Source of the DNA: Flavobacteriales bacterium
GTDB lineage: Bacteria; Bacteroidota; Bacteroidia; NS11-12g; UBA9320
Assembly: GCA_020635455.1 (NCBI GenBank)
Contig: JACJZT010000008.1
Span: forward strand, 139,835-203,834
Length of the DNA: 64,000 bases
Reading direction: 5' to 3'
Below, piece by piece: positions 1 through 9,014 of the stretch (within the stretch, counting starts at the first letter, position 1; each line of letters begins with the position of its first letter). The notes below the pieces were generated by a model that saw nothing but the letters and a program-made list of their open reading frames with translations, was not told the origin of the DNA and searched no databases. A program made the position numbers and the translations under genes.

Positions 1-63
1 TTCAGAACTGTGAGCGGCATCCTTCCGAAGAGCAATACTGCTTATATGGCAAATTCCTTTCAT
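1..63 (-). CDS. Start of a probable NlpC/P60 (C40) family peptidase, truncated by the window edge
   Basis: An ATG at 63-61 on the minus strand opens a frame that runs to base 1 without a stop, giving 21 residues beginning MKGICHISSIALRKDA. This resembles the start of Bacteroidota C40 cell-wall peptidases, which begin with an SH3-like domain and a GIC-x-SxxxLR pattern followed by a Ser-Glu. Only the extreme N-terminus is visible, so the catalytic Cys/His cannot be checked. It lies 4 bases after the ferredoxin stop on the same strand, so the two are probably co-transcribed. The family call rests on memory of homologous N-termini and is tentative. Confidence 0.5.
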   Translation of the reverse strand, partial: MKGICHISSIALRKDAAHSSE

Positions 64-67
64 TGAA

Positions 68-415
68 TTAAAGATGCAAACGCAGTTTACGCGCCATCAA
101 TTCGTCATGAGTATCTTTATGCAATTCGTCGGGTATGCAGCAATCAACAGGGCATACGGCAGCACATTGGGGTTCTTCGTGAAACCCGGTACATTCTGTA
201 CATTTATCCGGTACAATGTAATACACCTCATCCGAAACCGGTTCCTGTTTCTCAGCAGCATCCACCACAGATCCGTCAATCAGGGCATAATCGCCGGAAA
301 GATCTGTCCCATCGCTCATGGCCCACTTTGCACCGGCTTCGTATATTGCAGTGTTTGGACATTCAGGCTCACAAGCCCCGCAGTTGATACACTCATCGGT
401 GATAATTATTGCCAT
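68..415 (-). CDS. 2[4Fe-4S] ferredoxin, Alvin type
   Basis: This 115-residue protein is a small cytoplasmic electron carrier. The first cluster motif is C9-x2-C12-x2-C15-x3-C19-P. The second is C72-x2-C75-x8-C84-x3-C88-P. The enlarged eight-residue gap in the second motif is the hallmark of Alvin-type (Allochromatium-like) low-potential ferredoxins. Between the motifs is an acidic linker typical of the Bacteroidota form. Length and start (MAIIITDECINCG) fit the family. A possible partner in this window is the 2-oxoacid:ferredoxin oxidoreductase at 45-48 kb, but that link is inference because the genes are far apart. Confidence 0.93.
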   Translation of the reverse strand: MAIIITDECINCGACEPECPNTAIYEAGAKWAMSDGTDLSGDYALIDGSVVDAAEKQEPVSDEVYYIVPDKCTECTGFHEEPQCAAVCPVDCCIPDELHKDTHDELMARKLRLHL

Positions 416-493
416 ATTGCTACAAAGATAATAAAGGCTTTCTTATGGCTGTATGAATCCATAAAAAAATTGACCTTATATTTAAAAATCGAT

Positions 494-2326
494 TCAACGA
501 TTATATGTTTGGTCTGACAAAGATTTCATAAAAAGTACAAGATCCTTCTTTTCCTTTACCGATAATTGCAATGAATCAAAAGGTAACGTTTGATTCGGGA
601 TATCAAGACCAATTCCAACCCCGCCCCCTTTATGGTAAAAGTCTACAACCTGTTCGAGCGTATTAAAAACCCCATTGTGCATGTAGGGTGAGGTATATTC
701 AATGTTGCGTATGGTTGGAGTTTTAAATGAATGCCTGTGAGCTTTGGTATGAGTCACAAAAAAATGGCCCAAGTCTTCATCAACCTGAATTGCATTCACG
801 GATTCGGGAACTCCGATAACCTCAAACTCGCTTTTATTGAACAAAGGAGGCACCGTTCCGTTAAATAAGGGAAAAAAGTGACAACTACCGCATAAAGCCT
901 TACCGGCAAAAACGTTATAGCCATTTCTTTCGTCTAAACTCAATGCTTTTTTATCACCTTTTATAAATTGATCGAACCGGCTGTTAAAACTTGTAAGTGT
1001 TTTTTCGTATTCGGTAATGGCCTTTTTAATGGCATACTGAGTAATGGCCGTGTCCGGTGTTCCATAAAACGCCTTTTGGAAAAGTTTGATGTAATCCGGT
1101 GACTTTTTCAGTTTAAGAATAATATCCGCAAAATTGCTTCGCATTTCTTTTGGATTAACAATTACTTCTTCCGCCTGACCTTCTAGTTGAAAGGTCCTGC
1201 CATCATGAAAAAAGGATTTCTGAAAAACCACATTCAGTAATGTGGGTGTGTTCCTGTCAACAAAACCTTGGCCATCAATGGCTCTAGCCTTAGGTAATCC
1301 ATCGGTGAACGACAGATCCGGAAAATGACAGGTAGAACATGAAACCTTGTTATTTCCTGAAAGTAGCGGATCGTTGAACAGTTTTTTGCCCAGAGCAGCC
1401 TGCAAGGGCTCCAATGGCGACGTTTCGTAATAAATTGAAAAGTAGCGCTTATCAAAACTTTTCTCATTAAATAATGAACCCGATTGTAGGTCAAGGGCCT
1501 GTTTATTGGTATTCCAGGGTAATTCCAGAGATCTGTGGTATTTAACCATTTTTTTGTTCAATGGATTGATGTATTTCAGAATAAATTCCAGCCGGTCGAA
1601 ATCATAATAATTTGTTCCTTGCGTTAGATGTTCACGGGCTTCCTTTATAAGTAAATTCAGACTTTTAAAGATAAGACGAGACTTGTTTTTCGTATTCTGA
1701 GAACCATAAAAAGACAAGGCCATTTTTATACCATCCAGGGACCAGGCTATTTCCTTCAGGGCTGTTAAGGATATGGTGGCATCGTAACCATTCAGGCCCA
1801 TTGAGGCAATTCTGTATAACTGTAGTTGCAACATTTCCAGAACCACGTAATCCGTCAGGTCGATCGTTGAATAATAGGATCTCAATCGTTCCAGTACTTC
1901 TTCCATATGGGTTATTTCCGTTTCAAGAAGAGTTAATTCCGGTTTTTCATCCATAAAAATCAGGGATTCAAGTACCTGAAATCCCATCGGTTCGATCATT
2001 TCACTCGAAAGCTCATTTTCGTATTTCGGAACCAGAGGACCATTGATATAAAGTCTTGCTTCCTTAGGAGAAACAGTTTCTAAAAAAAACTCAATGTGTT
2101 TATAATATTCTCTGGATCTTGAGTAATAATATATCCTTTGATCTTTTTCATTTACCGCCTGAATTTGTTTCAGGTTAAGGATAATGGAGTCAAATTGTGA
2201 GGTCATCCATTTTCTTAATGGAACAATTGCGTTTTTATGCTCCTGCTGATCGTGGAGTTGAAATTGAAGCCCCACCAAACAAATTGTTAAAAGGGTTAAG
2301 ATTGTGAATTTGAACTTCAATTTCAT
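494..2326 (-). CDS. Diheme cytochrome c peroxidase/MauG-family protein with a long helical N-terminal domain
   Basis: The 610-residue protein has an N-terminal hydrophobic segment (about residues 8-24) that acts as signal peptide or anchor, so it should work in the periplasm. Residues about 300-600 form the peroxidase domain with two c-type heme sites, CSTCH (330-334) and CGSCH (479-483). A YMHNG motif near the end is characteristic of the family. Such enzymes reduce hydrogen peroxide using cytochrome electrons, or oxidise protein cofactors (MauG). The preceding roughly 270 residues are rich in predicted helices and have no heme motif, making this about twice the length of a classical CcpA. 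It is followed by the ferredoxin gene on the same strand. Confidence 0.9.
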   Translation of the reverse strand: MKLKFKFTILTLLTICLVGLQFQLHDQQEHKNAIVPLRKWMTSQFDSIILNLKQIQAVNEKDQRIYYYSRSREYYKHIEFFLETVSPKEARLYINGPLVPKYENELSSEMIEPMGFQVLESLIFMDEKPELTLLETEITHMEEVLERLRSYYSTIDLTDYVVLEMLQLQLYRIASMGLNGYDATISLTALKEIAWSLDGIKMALSFYGSQNTKNKSRLIFKSLNLLIKEAREHLTQGTNYYDFDRLEFILKYINPLNKKMVKYHRSLELPWNTNKQALDLQSGSLFNEKSFDKRYFSIYYETSPLEPLQAALGKKLFNDPLLSGNNKVSCSTCHFPDLSFTDGLPKARAIDGQGFVDRNTPTLLNVVFQKSFFHDGRTFQLEGQAEEVIVNPKEMRSNFADIILKLKKSPDYIKLFQKAFYGTPDTAITQYAIKKAITEYEKTLTSFNSRFDQFIKGDKKALSLDERNGYNVFAGKALCGSCHFFPLFNGTVPPLFNKSEFEVIGVPESVNAIQVDEDLGHFFVTHTKAHRHSFKTPTIRNIEYTSPYMHNGVFNTLEQVVDFYHKGGGVGIGLDIPNQTLPFDSLQLSVKEKKDLVLFMKSLSDQTYNR

Positions 2327-2342
2327 TCAGGAACAAATTTAT

Positions 2343-2387
2343 AAAAAAAAGACCGGCTCCATTTTCAATTGCTGGAAACCGGTCTTT
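2343..2387 (-). terminator. Rho-independent terminator of the large metallophosphatase gene
   Basis: Read on the minus strand, AAAGACCGG and CCGGTCTTT form a stem, extended inside by TCCA/TGGA pairs. It is followed by a run of eight T residues. It lies 17 bases after the stop codon at 2404. Confidence 0.85.
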
Positions 2388-2403
2388 ATTGTGCCAGACT
2401 TTA

Positions 2404-5400
2404 CTAATTTTTCAAAATTGAAATTTTTTGCAGCATTTGGTAATCTTCAAAATACATTTTCACAAGATAAATACCTTCTGTAATCTTAAGATCATCCGCA
2501 TTGAAAAGATATTTTTGAGTTCCGGTTGCAACCTGTTCGCTGAATTGATGTACTCTTACTCCTTTCAGATCATAAATTTCAATGTTAACCATACCATCGT
2601 TTGGAACAGAATATTCAAGGGTGGTTTGATTGTTAAAAGGATTTGGATAGATTTTCAGGTTTGGACCACCGTTACCATATTCTTCCCCATGCTTATTTAC
2701 CAGAACCTTTGAATTGGTTCTCTTCTGCATTGGAGCACTTATGGTAATGTTGAAAACATCTGTAATGCATCCAGAGCCATCCGTTACCACATACGTTGTA
2801 TCGACTGTAGGTGAAACAGTTATGGTCTTGCTGGTTTTACTACCGGTATTCCAATTGTAATTCCCAACCCAGGAAGCGGTAAGGTTTGTAGACTGTGCAC
2901 TTGAGATGGTTAGATTGGTTGTTTTACTTACGTCTTTTACCATGGTAAAACGATCCCGGATATTTCCGTCCGCACATATCCATTTAGCATCAAGTCGGTT
3001 ATCTTCAATTTCTATGGACATCGACCCACCGTTGGTAGCATCAGAGAAGTACATTGAATTGTGGGGAAAGCTAGCTTGTGTTCCACCAAGTTGGCCTGCA
3101 GAACCGGAAACTACGTAAACGGTGCCGTCATAATTGTTTGCAGAACTTTTGTGATAAGGACAAGAGTTGCTTGACCCATCGTATTTTGCACTTGATGAAC
3201 TTAAATGATGCGTAGAAGCGTTAAAGGACGACTCGTTTCCATAATGCCCTTTCATAAGCTTACTTCTTTCATAGTCGTGACTGTGTCCACACAAGATCAG
3301 ATCCACTTTGTAGCGTTCGAGAATTCGGATGAAATTTTGTCTGATATTTATCAATTCCGATTCAGAATCAGAATTGTGAGATCCCATTGTATAGGGAGGG
3401 TGATGCCAATAAGCAATTTTCCAGCGGGAAGTATCGGCAGCCAGGTCTTGCTTTATCCACTGAACCTGTGGACCAAGCGTGTCGTAAAGCCTGTACTGAT
3501 TTGATTCTTTTCCATACGAGTCGAGTGAAAGGAAATGAATATTTGCATGATTGTATGAATAAAATGCTTCAGTTCCCGATGCAACCCCACCAATCTGTCC
3601 ATTGGTTGGAAGTGTAAACATATCGTAATAAGGCATATTATGAGTGTTCTGTAATGTAGAACTTTGAGCATAATCGTGGTTTCCCGGTGCAGGCCACAAA
3701 TAGGCTTGCTTCATCATCTTGTTTTTATAAATATTGAAAAATTTGTCCTGAAATTCGTTGTCAAGTCCATTGCTGTAAGCATTGTCACCCAGCAATAGCC
3801 ATACATCCGTAATATTATTTCCAATATAGGACTCATATCGATTCAATACATTTACCTGATTGGTTGAATTGTTTCCGCAATCGCCCACAACCCAGATTCT
3901 GGTTTTATCCTTGCTTCCTATTAATGGAGCCGTTTTAAAATAATTGGCAGCGTCCCCCTGAAGGGTTTGAGAAGTGGATCCGATCGAGTAGTAATAAACG
4001 GTATTTGGTGTAAGGTTGCTCAACTGAATTTCGTGCTCTGTTGTGCTTGTATTGTCTGATACGGTATTGTTCAGATTGCTGGCGGAGGTACCGTAGCTTA
4101 CTCTGGTATTGGTTGCATCTGCACTTCTCCATCGAATCACCACTGAACTGGATGTTCCCATTTGTAAATAAGGACCTCTGGTTAAGGTTGTGCTACCGGG
4201 AACTTTACCTACAAGTTCCAGATCAAAACTTATATCGGAGCTTGATGCGCTGGTTTGATGAATTTCAGCGGCTATTACGTTGGTTCCTGCTGTAAGACTT
4301 CCCGATGACAGGGTTGCCGTTTGCCAGGTATTTCCATCGTCACTTGCATTGGAGGCAAGTGTGTTGTACGAAACGGTCCCTGTTCCGAGATTGCTTCTGT
4401 ATACTTCATTTCCATTGATGTACACAACAATTCCGTCATCTCTTTTCAATCTGAGGGAATAGCTGCTAAAAGATGACACATCCGCAACACTTATGGTTTT
4501 CCTAAAATACGTAGTAATGTATTTCGAACTTGAATTTGATCCGTAACTCACAACTGTAGTTTCGTCTCCGTCACCATATCCCAATTGTGCATTCCCTGAC
4601 GCCCATGAAGCATCGTTAAAGGATGTACCTCTCCATGCCGTACCCTGATTTGAACCGTTATCAAGATATTTCCAAGAATCCCCTTCCGTAATTAGGGTTT
4701 GATTTCCTATTGGTTGCGACTGTACTGAAAAATTCCAGCCTGTTGAAGTTGTAATTCCCTGAAAGGCATTATCTGCAAGATCGAGAAACACTCCTGATGG
4801 TATTTCAACATTGACATTAGCAGAATATGAGTAATTTGAAGTTGCTATACTAACAACCGATCCGGAGATACTTACATCCGATGAGGTCACAGCAATGGTT
4901 TGTACGACACTACCACCCTCTTTTATAAGAATGTTCCCTGAACCTTTTTTTACATCTTCCGAAAAGCTCAATTCCAGATCCGCTCCTATTGCAACACCGG
5001 TGGCGTCATCTGCAGGTAACAACTGACTTACAGAAGGAGGAATGGTATCTGGAGGAGGAGCCGATTCTATTGTGAAATTCCAAACGGTTGAACCGGAAAT
5101 ACCAGAAAAAGAATTGTTGTTTCCGTCTTTCACTACTCCTGATGCCATTTCAATATTTACAACTGTACCAAATGTAAAATCGGCTGGATCAATGGATAAG
5201 GTTGCACCTGAAACTATAACCGCACTTGAATTTACGTCAATAGTTTGCGTAAGAGAACCATTTTCCTTAATAAGAATGGAACCGGTTCCCTTTTGAATGG
5301 CTTCATCGAACATAATGGACAAGTTACTTGAAATAAGCACGCCGGTTGAATTGTCTTCCGGACTTAATAACACTACAGAAGGCGCTGTTGTGTCCGGTGG

Positions 5401-7509
5401 AGGCGCCGCTTCGGTGATAAAATTCCAGACACCTGAACCACTAATTCCTGCAAATGAATTATTATTCAGGTCTAAAACAACCCCGGATGCCATCTCAACA
5501 TTAACCGATGCGCTAAATGAAAAATCTGAAGGGTTAATGTTTAATGTATTGCCTGATACGGTTACAGATCCTGAATTCACACTTATGGTCTGGGTTACAC
5601 TGCCACCTTCCTTGATCAGGATGTTTCCTGTTCCTTTTTGTATGGCTTCATTAAAGGTAATGGACAAGTTGCTGTTGATCAGAACATCCGTTGAATTGTC
5701 GGCAGGTGAAAAAGAACTGACAACCGGTGGGTCCAGGTCGCCTGTATTACCAATTAATTCAAGGTCAAAGGAGATGTCAGAACTACTTCCGCTTCTTTGA
5801 TGAATTTCAACAGCAATAACATTTGTTCCGGTAGTAAAATAAGATGCCGGTAAGTTGGTTGTGAACCATGTGTTCCCGTCATCGCTGACTTCGGTTAATG
5901 CTTTCGTAGTATAGCTTATACTGCCGGTAGGCATATTATCTCTGTAACGCTCAACCCCATTAACATAAACCACGATTCCATCGTCTCTTTTTACTCTCAG
6001 ATCAAAGTCTGCAAAAATGGAAATGTTACCAATGTTTATTGATTTTCTGAAATAGGTTGTAATGTACTTTTTCTTGCTATTTGACCCATAGCTTACTACA
6101 GTTGTTTCATCACCATCGCCGTAGCCAAGTTCTGCATAACCCGATTTCCATGAGCCATCGTTAAAAGTAGTGTTACGCCATGTAGTTCCCTGATTCGAGC
6201 CATTGTCGAGATATTTCCACAAGGACCCTGCAGCAATAATGGTTTGTGTGGGTGGCGGAGATGACTGAGTGGTAAAGTTCCAGGTGTTTGAATTGGTAAT
6301 ACCTGCAAAATCATTGTCACTCAGATCCGTAACAATGCCTAAGGGCATTTCAATATTTTCGGAAGCTCCAAATGAAAAATCAGCCGTATTGATCGTCATT
6401 ACCGAACCATTGATGCTTACATCAGAAGAATTGATTGGAATGGTCTGAACCGTTGTACCGCTTTCTTTAACAAGAATGTTTCCTGTACCTTTTTTAATAT
6501 CTTCATCAAAAGTTATGACCAGATCACTGTTTATCAAAACATTAGTAGCATCATCTGCCGGTAATAATTGTGTGATCACCGGGGCAGTGTTGTCGGGTTC
6601 AGGAGCATCCTCAGTACTAAAATTCCAATCGGTTGATGAACTAATTCCTGCAAATGCATTATTCGCAAGATCCAAAAACACACCTGAGGCAAATTCAATA
6701 TTTACAGATTCACTATAACTGAGATCTTGAGGGTTTATGGTAACCACGGAGCCAATAATACTAACGCTTCCCGAAGCAACGTCAATCGTTTGAACGGTTG
6801 TGCCACTTTCTTTAATCAATATGTTTCCACTTCCTTTTTTAACGTTTTCATTAAAAGTTAGCGTAAGATCGTTTGAAATGCTTACACCGGTAGAATTGTC
6901 AGAGGGATTTAAACTACTGATCAAAGGGGCGGTAACGTCGTTTCCGCTGGCAGTAAGTTGCAAATCAAAACTAATATCGGAACTGCTTCTGTTTGACTGA
7001 TGTATTTCAACTGCAAGGTAATTGGTCCCGGAAACAAAACCGCTTTTATTCAATGTTGAACTAAACCACGTATTGCCGTCGTCTGAAGCATCTCCTGAAG
7101 CGTTGGTTTTAAATCCTACAGAACCAGATGGCATATTGTTCCGGTATACTTCACTTCCATTTAGGTATACGATAATGCCATCGTCTCTTTTTACCTGAAG
7201 GTTAAAATCGGTGTAAGTTGAAGGATTGTTGACTGTAAAGGCCTTTCTGAAATAGGTGGTTATGTATTTGCGGTTGGACCGGCTTCCATAACTAACAACA
7301 GTAGTTTCATCACCATCTCCATAACCCAGTTCCGCATAACCCGACGACCAGGACGCGTCGTTAAATGAAGTACTCGTCCAGGAAGTTCCCTGATCGGACC
7401 CGTCATCGAGATATTTCCATAAAGAACCTGAAGAAATAACGGTAGTTTGAGCATTTGAACCGGAAATAAGAAGCATAACCGGTAAGCATAGTAAAAGAAT
7501 TTTTTTCAT
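2404..7509 (-). CDS. Giant secreted modular metallophosphatase, T9SS type A cargo
   Basis: A 1701-residue extracellular protein. The signal peptide is residues 1-20 (cleavage after SNA). A roughly 165-residue beta-rich module with WKYLD-GS and GYGDGDET signatures occurs three times (about 24-190, 423-590, 938-1110). Between them lie two, then three, Big_5/SbsA-type Ig-like domains, each opening with a PP/AP-x-V-x-x-L-x-P-x-D pattern and closing with WNF. After the third module comes a purple-acid-phosphatase N-terminal FnIII-like domain, then a calcineurin-like metallophosphoesterase core from about residue 1198. The core shows GD-x-G, GDNAY, GNHDY, HHPPY and GHSHDYER, so all metal-ligand blocks are present. 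The last 75 residues are a T9SS type A sorting domain starting KIYPNPF. The likely role is phosphate release from organic phosphate at the cell surface; the substrate is unknown. Confidence 0.92.
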   Translation of the reverse strand: MKKILLLCLPVMLLISGSNAQTTVISSGSLWKYLDDGSDQGTSWTSTSFNDASWSSGYAELGYGDGDETTVVSYGSRSNRKYITTYFRKAFTVNNPSTYTDFNLQVKRDDGIIVYLNGSEVYRNNMPSGSVGFKTNASGDASDDGNTWFSSTLNKSGFVSGTNYLAVEIHQSNRSSSDISFDLQLTASGNDVTAPLISSLNPSDNSTGVSISNDLTLTFNENVKKGSGNILIKESGTTVQTIDVASGSVSIIGSVVTINPQDLSYSESVNIEFASGVFLDLANNAFAGISSSTDWNFSTEDAPEPDNTAPVITQLLPADDATNVLINSDLVITFDEDIKKGTGNILVKESGTTVQTIPINSSDVSINGSVMTINTADFSFGASENIEMPLGIVTDLSDNDFAGITNSNTWNFTTQSSPPPTQTIIAAGSLWKYLDNGSNQGTTWRNTTFNDGSWKSGYAELGYGDGDETTVVSYGSNSKKKYITTYFRKSINIGNISIFADFDLRVKRDDGIVVYVNGVERYRDNMPTGSISYTTKALTEVSDDGNTWFTTNLPASYFTTGTNVIAVEIHQRSGSSSDISFDLELIGNTGDLDPPVVSSFSPADNSTDVLINSNLSITFNEAIQKGTGNILIKEGGSVTQTISVNSGSVTVSGNTLNINPSDFSFSASVNVEMASGVVLDLNNNSFAGISGSGVWNFITEAAPPPDTTAPSVVLLSPEDNSTGVLISSNLSIMFDEAIQKGTGSILIKENGSLTQTIDVNSSAVIVSGATLSIDPADFTFGTVVNIEMASGVVKDGNNNSFSGISGSTVWNFTIESAPPPDTIPPSVSQLLPADDATGVAIGADLELSFSEDVKKGSGNILIKEGGSVVQTIAVTSSDVSISGSVVSIATSNYSYSANVNVEIPSGVFLDLADNAFQGITTSTGWNFSVQSQPIGNQTLITEGDSWKYLDNGSNQGTAWRGTSFNDASWASGNAQLGYGDGDETTVVSYGSNSSSKYITTYFRKTISVADVSSFSSYSLRLKRDDGIVVYINGNEVYRSNLGTGTVSYNTLASNASDDGNTWQTATLSSGSLTAGTNVIAAEIHQTSASSSDISFDLELVGKVPGSTTLTRGPYLQMGTSSSVVIRWRSADATNTRVSYGTSASNLNNTVSDNTSTTEHEIQLSNLTPNTVYYYSIGSTSQTLQGDAANYFKTAPLIGSKDKTRIWVVGDCGNNSTNQVNVLNRYESYIGNNITDVWLLLGDNAYSNGLDNEFQDKFFNIYKNKMMKQAYLWPAPGNHDYAQSSTLQNTHNMPYYDMFTLPTNGQIGGVASGTEAFYSYNHANIHFLSLDSYGKESNQYRLYDTLGPQVQWIKQDLAADTSRWKIAYWHHPPYTMGSHNSDSESELINIRQNFIRILERYKVDLILCGHSHDYERSKLMKGHYGNESSFNASTHHLSSSSAKYDGSSNSCPYHKSSANNYDGTVYVVSGSAGQLGGTQASFPHNSMYFSDATNGGSMSIEIEDNRLDAKWICADGNIRDRFTMVKDVSKTTNLTISSAQSTNLTASWVGNYNWNTGSKTSKTITVSPTVDTTYVVTDGSGCITDVFNITISAPMQKRTNSKVLVNKHGEEYGNGGPNLKIYPNPFNNQTTLEYSVPNDGMVNIEIYDLKGVRVHQFSEQVATGTQKYLFNADDLKITEGIYLVKMYFEDYQMLQKISILKN
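4198..4695 (-). repeat. Third copy of the WKYLD/GYGDGDET module
   Basis: Protein-level repeat inside the giant metallophosphatase. The copy is interspersed with Ig-like domains and ends with an EIHQ-x-SASSSDISFDLEL segment. It immediately precedes the phosphatase FnIII-like domain. The DNA has diverged from the other copies while the protein is conserved, so the duplication is old and kept by selection. Confidence 0.8.
5750..6240 (-). repeat. Second copy of the WKYLD/GYGDGDET module
   Basis: Same module as at 4198-4695 and 6945-7450. It carries the GYGDGDETTVVSYGS signature, the KRDDGI-VVYVNG segment and the SSSDISFDLEL end. It separates an Ig-like pair from an Ig-like triplet. Confidence 0.8.
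6945..7450 (-). repeat. First copy of the WKYLD/GYGDGDET module
   Basis: The first copy follows the signal peptide directly. Similar modules occur in large extracellular proteins of Bacteroidota and Planctomycetota, for example beside CotH or lamin-tail domains. They look like jelly-roll carbohydrate or ligand-binding folds, but the function is inferred, not shown. Confidence 0.8.
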
Positions 7510-7781
7510 AATTGCATTGGATCATTAATCTGAAAAATGGTGTATATATGACACTAATTTTCTTTCGCAATTATAGCTTTAAAAACAAAGTATTTGTTCT
7601 GAAATTAATTATTTTGTTATGAATAAAACTTAAAATATTATAAGTTTCTGAAAACCAGCGCAATTATTTTTTATATAAAACAGAAAAAATTCATGTATAA
7701 ATGCAATTCGCCTTTTGAAATACCTCTAAATTTTAATTAAATGAGTTCGAATCCTGCAAGAACTCTTCCCAATAAATTTAT

Positions 7782-8933
7782 CTATTCAGATTCATAGATT
7801 TCAGAATCCGGAAAAAAGGCAAGATATGCAAAGGCAAAATGATTGCTATGTGGCAGTATCCACAGCTGCTTTCCTTTGCTTACCCCATCACGGCAAAAGC
7901 CGGTTATATCCCAGATAGAACCTGTCTGTTCATCCTTAAAATAATCTCCTTCCTTTTTAAAAGTTAAATTAACTCCATCCAGATAACTTCTAAAAGCAGT
8001 TGCTGAACCGGTTTTTCTTGAAGCCGATAAATTGTCCTCATCCAAAACCGAAACTGTTTCATCGTGGTAAAAGATCACGAATGCCATGTTATCGAAAACT
8101 TCATTAATAACCTGTTTTTTTCGAATCGCTTCAAAGGGATATATTTTGGTATGTCCTTCAACATGTATATCCAGCACTCGCTCCAATGGCGGCAACCTCT
8201 TATCCAAAACCTCCGGCAAAAAATAAGCTGAATCGAAATTTGTTGAATTGTGATCCATGTGATAAAATGGTCTGTGTTTATTCCTTTTATCTTTTTCCTT
8301 AATGGTTACCGGAGCCAGTATCAAACCATCCGGAAAACGGTCGAAGTAATCCTTTACCGAAATTATCAAAGCACGCATCATCTTCAACTCGGTGCCGGCC
8401 ATCTCACCAACGATCGCTTCTCCCATCAACTGTTCCCACCACGTTTCGGTTTGTCGGTCATACATTATCATATCGTTGTGCATCAAAAGACCCGAAATTC
8501 CAAAATTCAGCAGTATGGATGAATCCTTCCATTTTACCCTGCGGTTAAAAACCATAGCTGCATTACACATCGGGCAATAGGTAACCATGATTTGCTCTCC
8601 TCCGCAACTATCGTTCGCAAGTTCATACATGGTAAGCAGACTAAGTGGATAGGCTTTTGCAACACCATTGAAATTAATGCAGATCACCGGTTCGAATTCG
8701 TAATAATTAAATCCTTTGTCGTTTTTGTGAATAAATTCAGGATAGTTCATTGTCAGAATACCATCCTTCACCGTAGCTATGCTTAAATCCGACAAGGCTA
8801 CATTGCTTTTGCTTGTGTCCGTTTTCCACTTATACGGGAGATTATGAGGGTTTTTGACCTGAGCATGGGTGACCAAAAATGCAAACATCAATAATGCCAC
8901 CGCAAAATATCTGTTAAAAAGTATTTTATACAT
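7782..8933 (-). CDS. DUF3179-family secreted protein
   Basis: The 383-residue protein has a signal peptide (residues 1-24, ending THA-Q). It then matches the DUF3179 pattern: a region on placing an existing value or name (PVICINFNGVAKAYPL), a conserved YCPMCNAAMVF block with paired cysteines, an MYDRQTETWWEQ block and a later IYPFEAI. The family occurs widely in Bacteroidota, archaea and marine bacteria; no biochemical role is established. The CxxC in the YCPMC block could bind metal or form a disulfide. It stands alone on the minus strand, with its own promoter-like box upstream. Confidence 0.85.
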   Translation of the reverse strand: MYKILFNRYFAVALLMFAFLVTHAQVKNPHNLPYKWKTDTSKSNVALSDLSIATVKDGILTMNYPEFIHKNDKGFNYYEFEPVICINFNGVAKAYPLSLLTMYELANDSCGGEQIMVTYCPMCNAAMVFNRRVKWKDSSILLNFGISGLLMHNDMIMYDRQTETWWEQLMGEAIVGEMAGTELKMMRALIISVKDYFDRFPDGLILAPVTIKEKDKRNKHRPFYHMDHNSTNFDSAYFLPEVLDKRLPPLERVLDIHVEGHTKIYPFEAIRKKQVINEVFDNMAFVIFYHDETVSVLDEDNLSASRKTGSATAFRSYLDGVNLTFKKEGDYFKDEQTGSIWDITGFCRDGVSKGKQLWILPHSNHFAFAYLAFFPDSEIYESE

Positions 8934-8949
8934 GAATTTAGTTTCAGAA

Positions 8950-8957
8950 CAAAATTA
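8950..8957 (-). promoter_or_regulatory. Bacteroidota -7 box upstream of the DUF3179 gene
   Basis: The minus strand reads TAATTTTG, an exact match to TAnnTTTG, ending 16 bases before the ATG at 8933. No clear TTTG -33 element was confirmed. Confidence 0.45.
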
Positions 8958-9014
8958 GAAGAATATGAAACAATTTAAAATTAAATAATCCCCTAAGCCC
9001 TATATATGCCCTTT

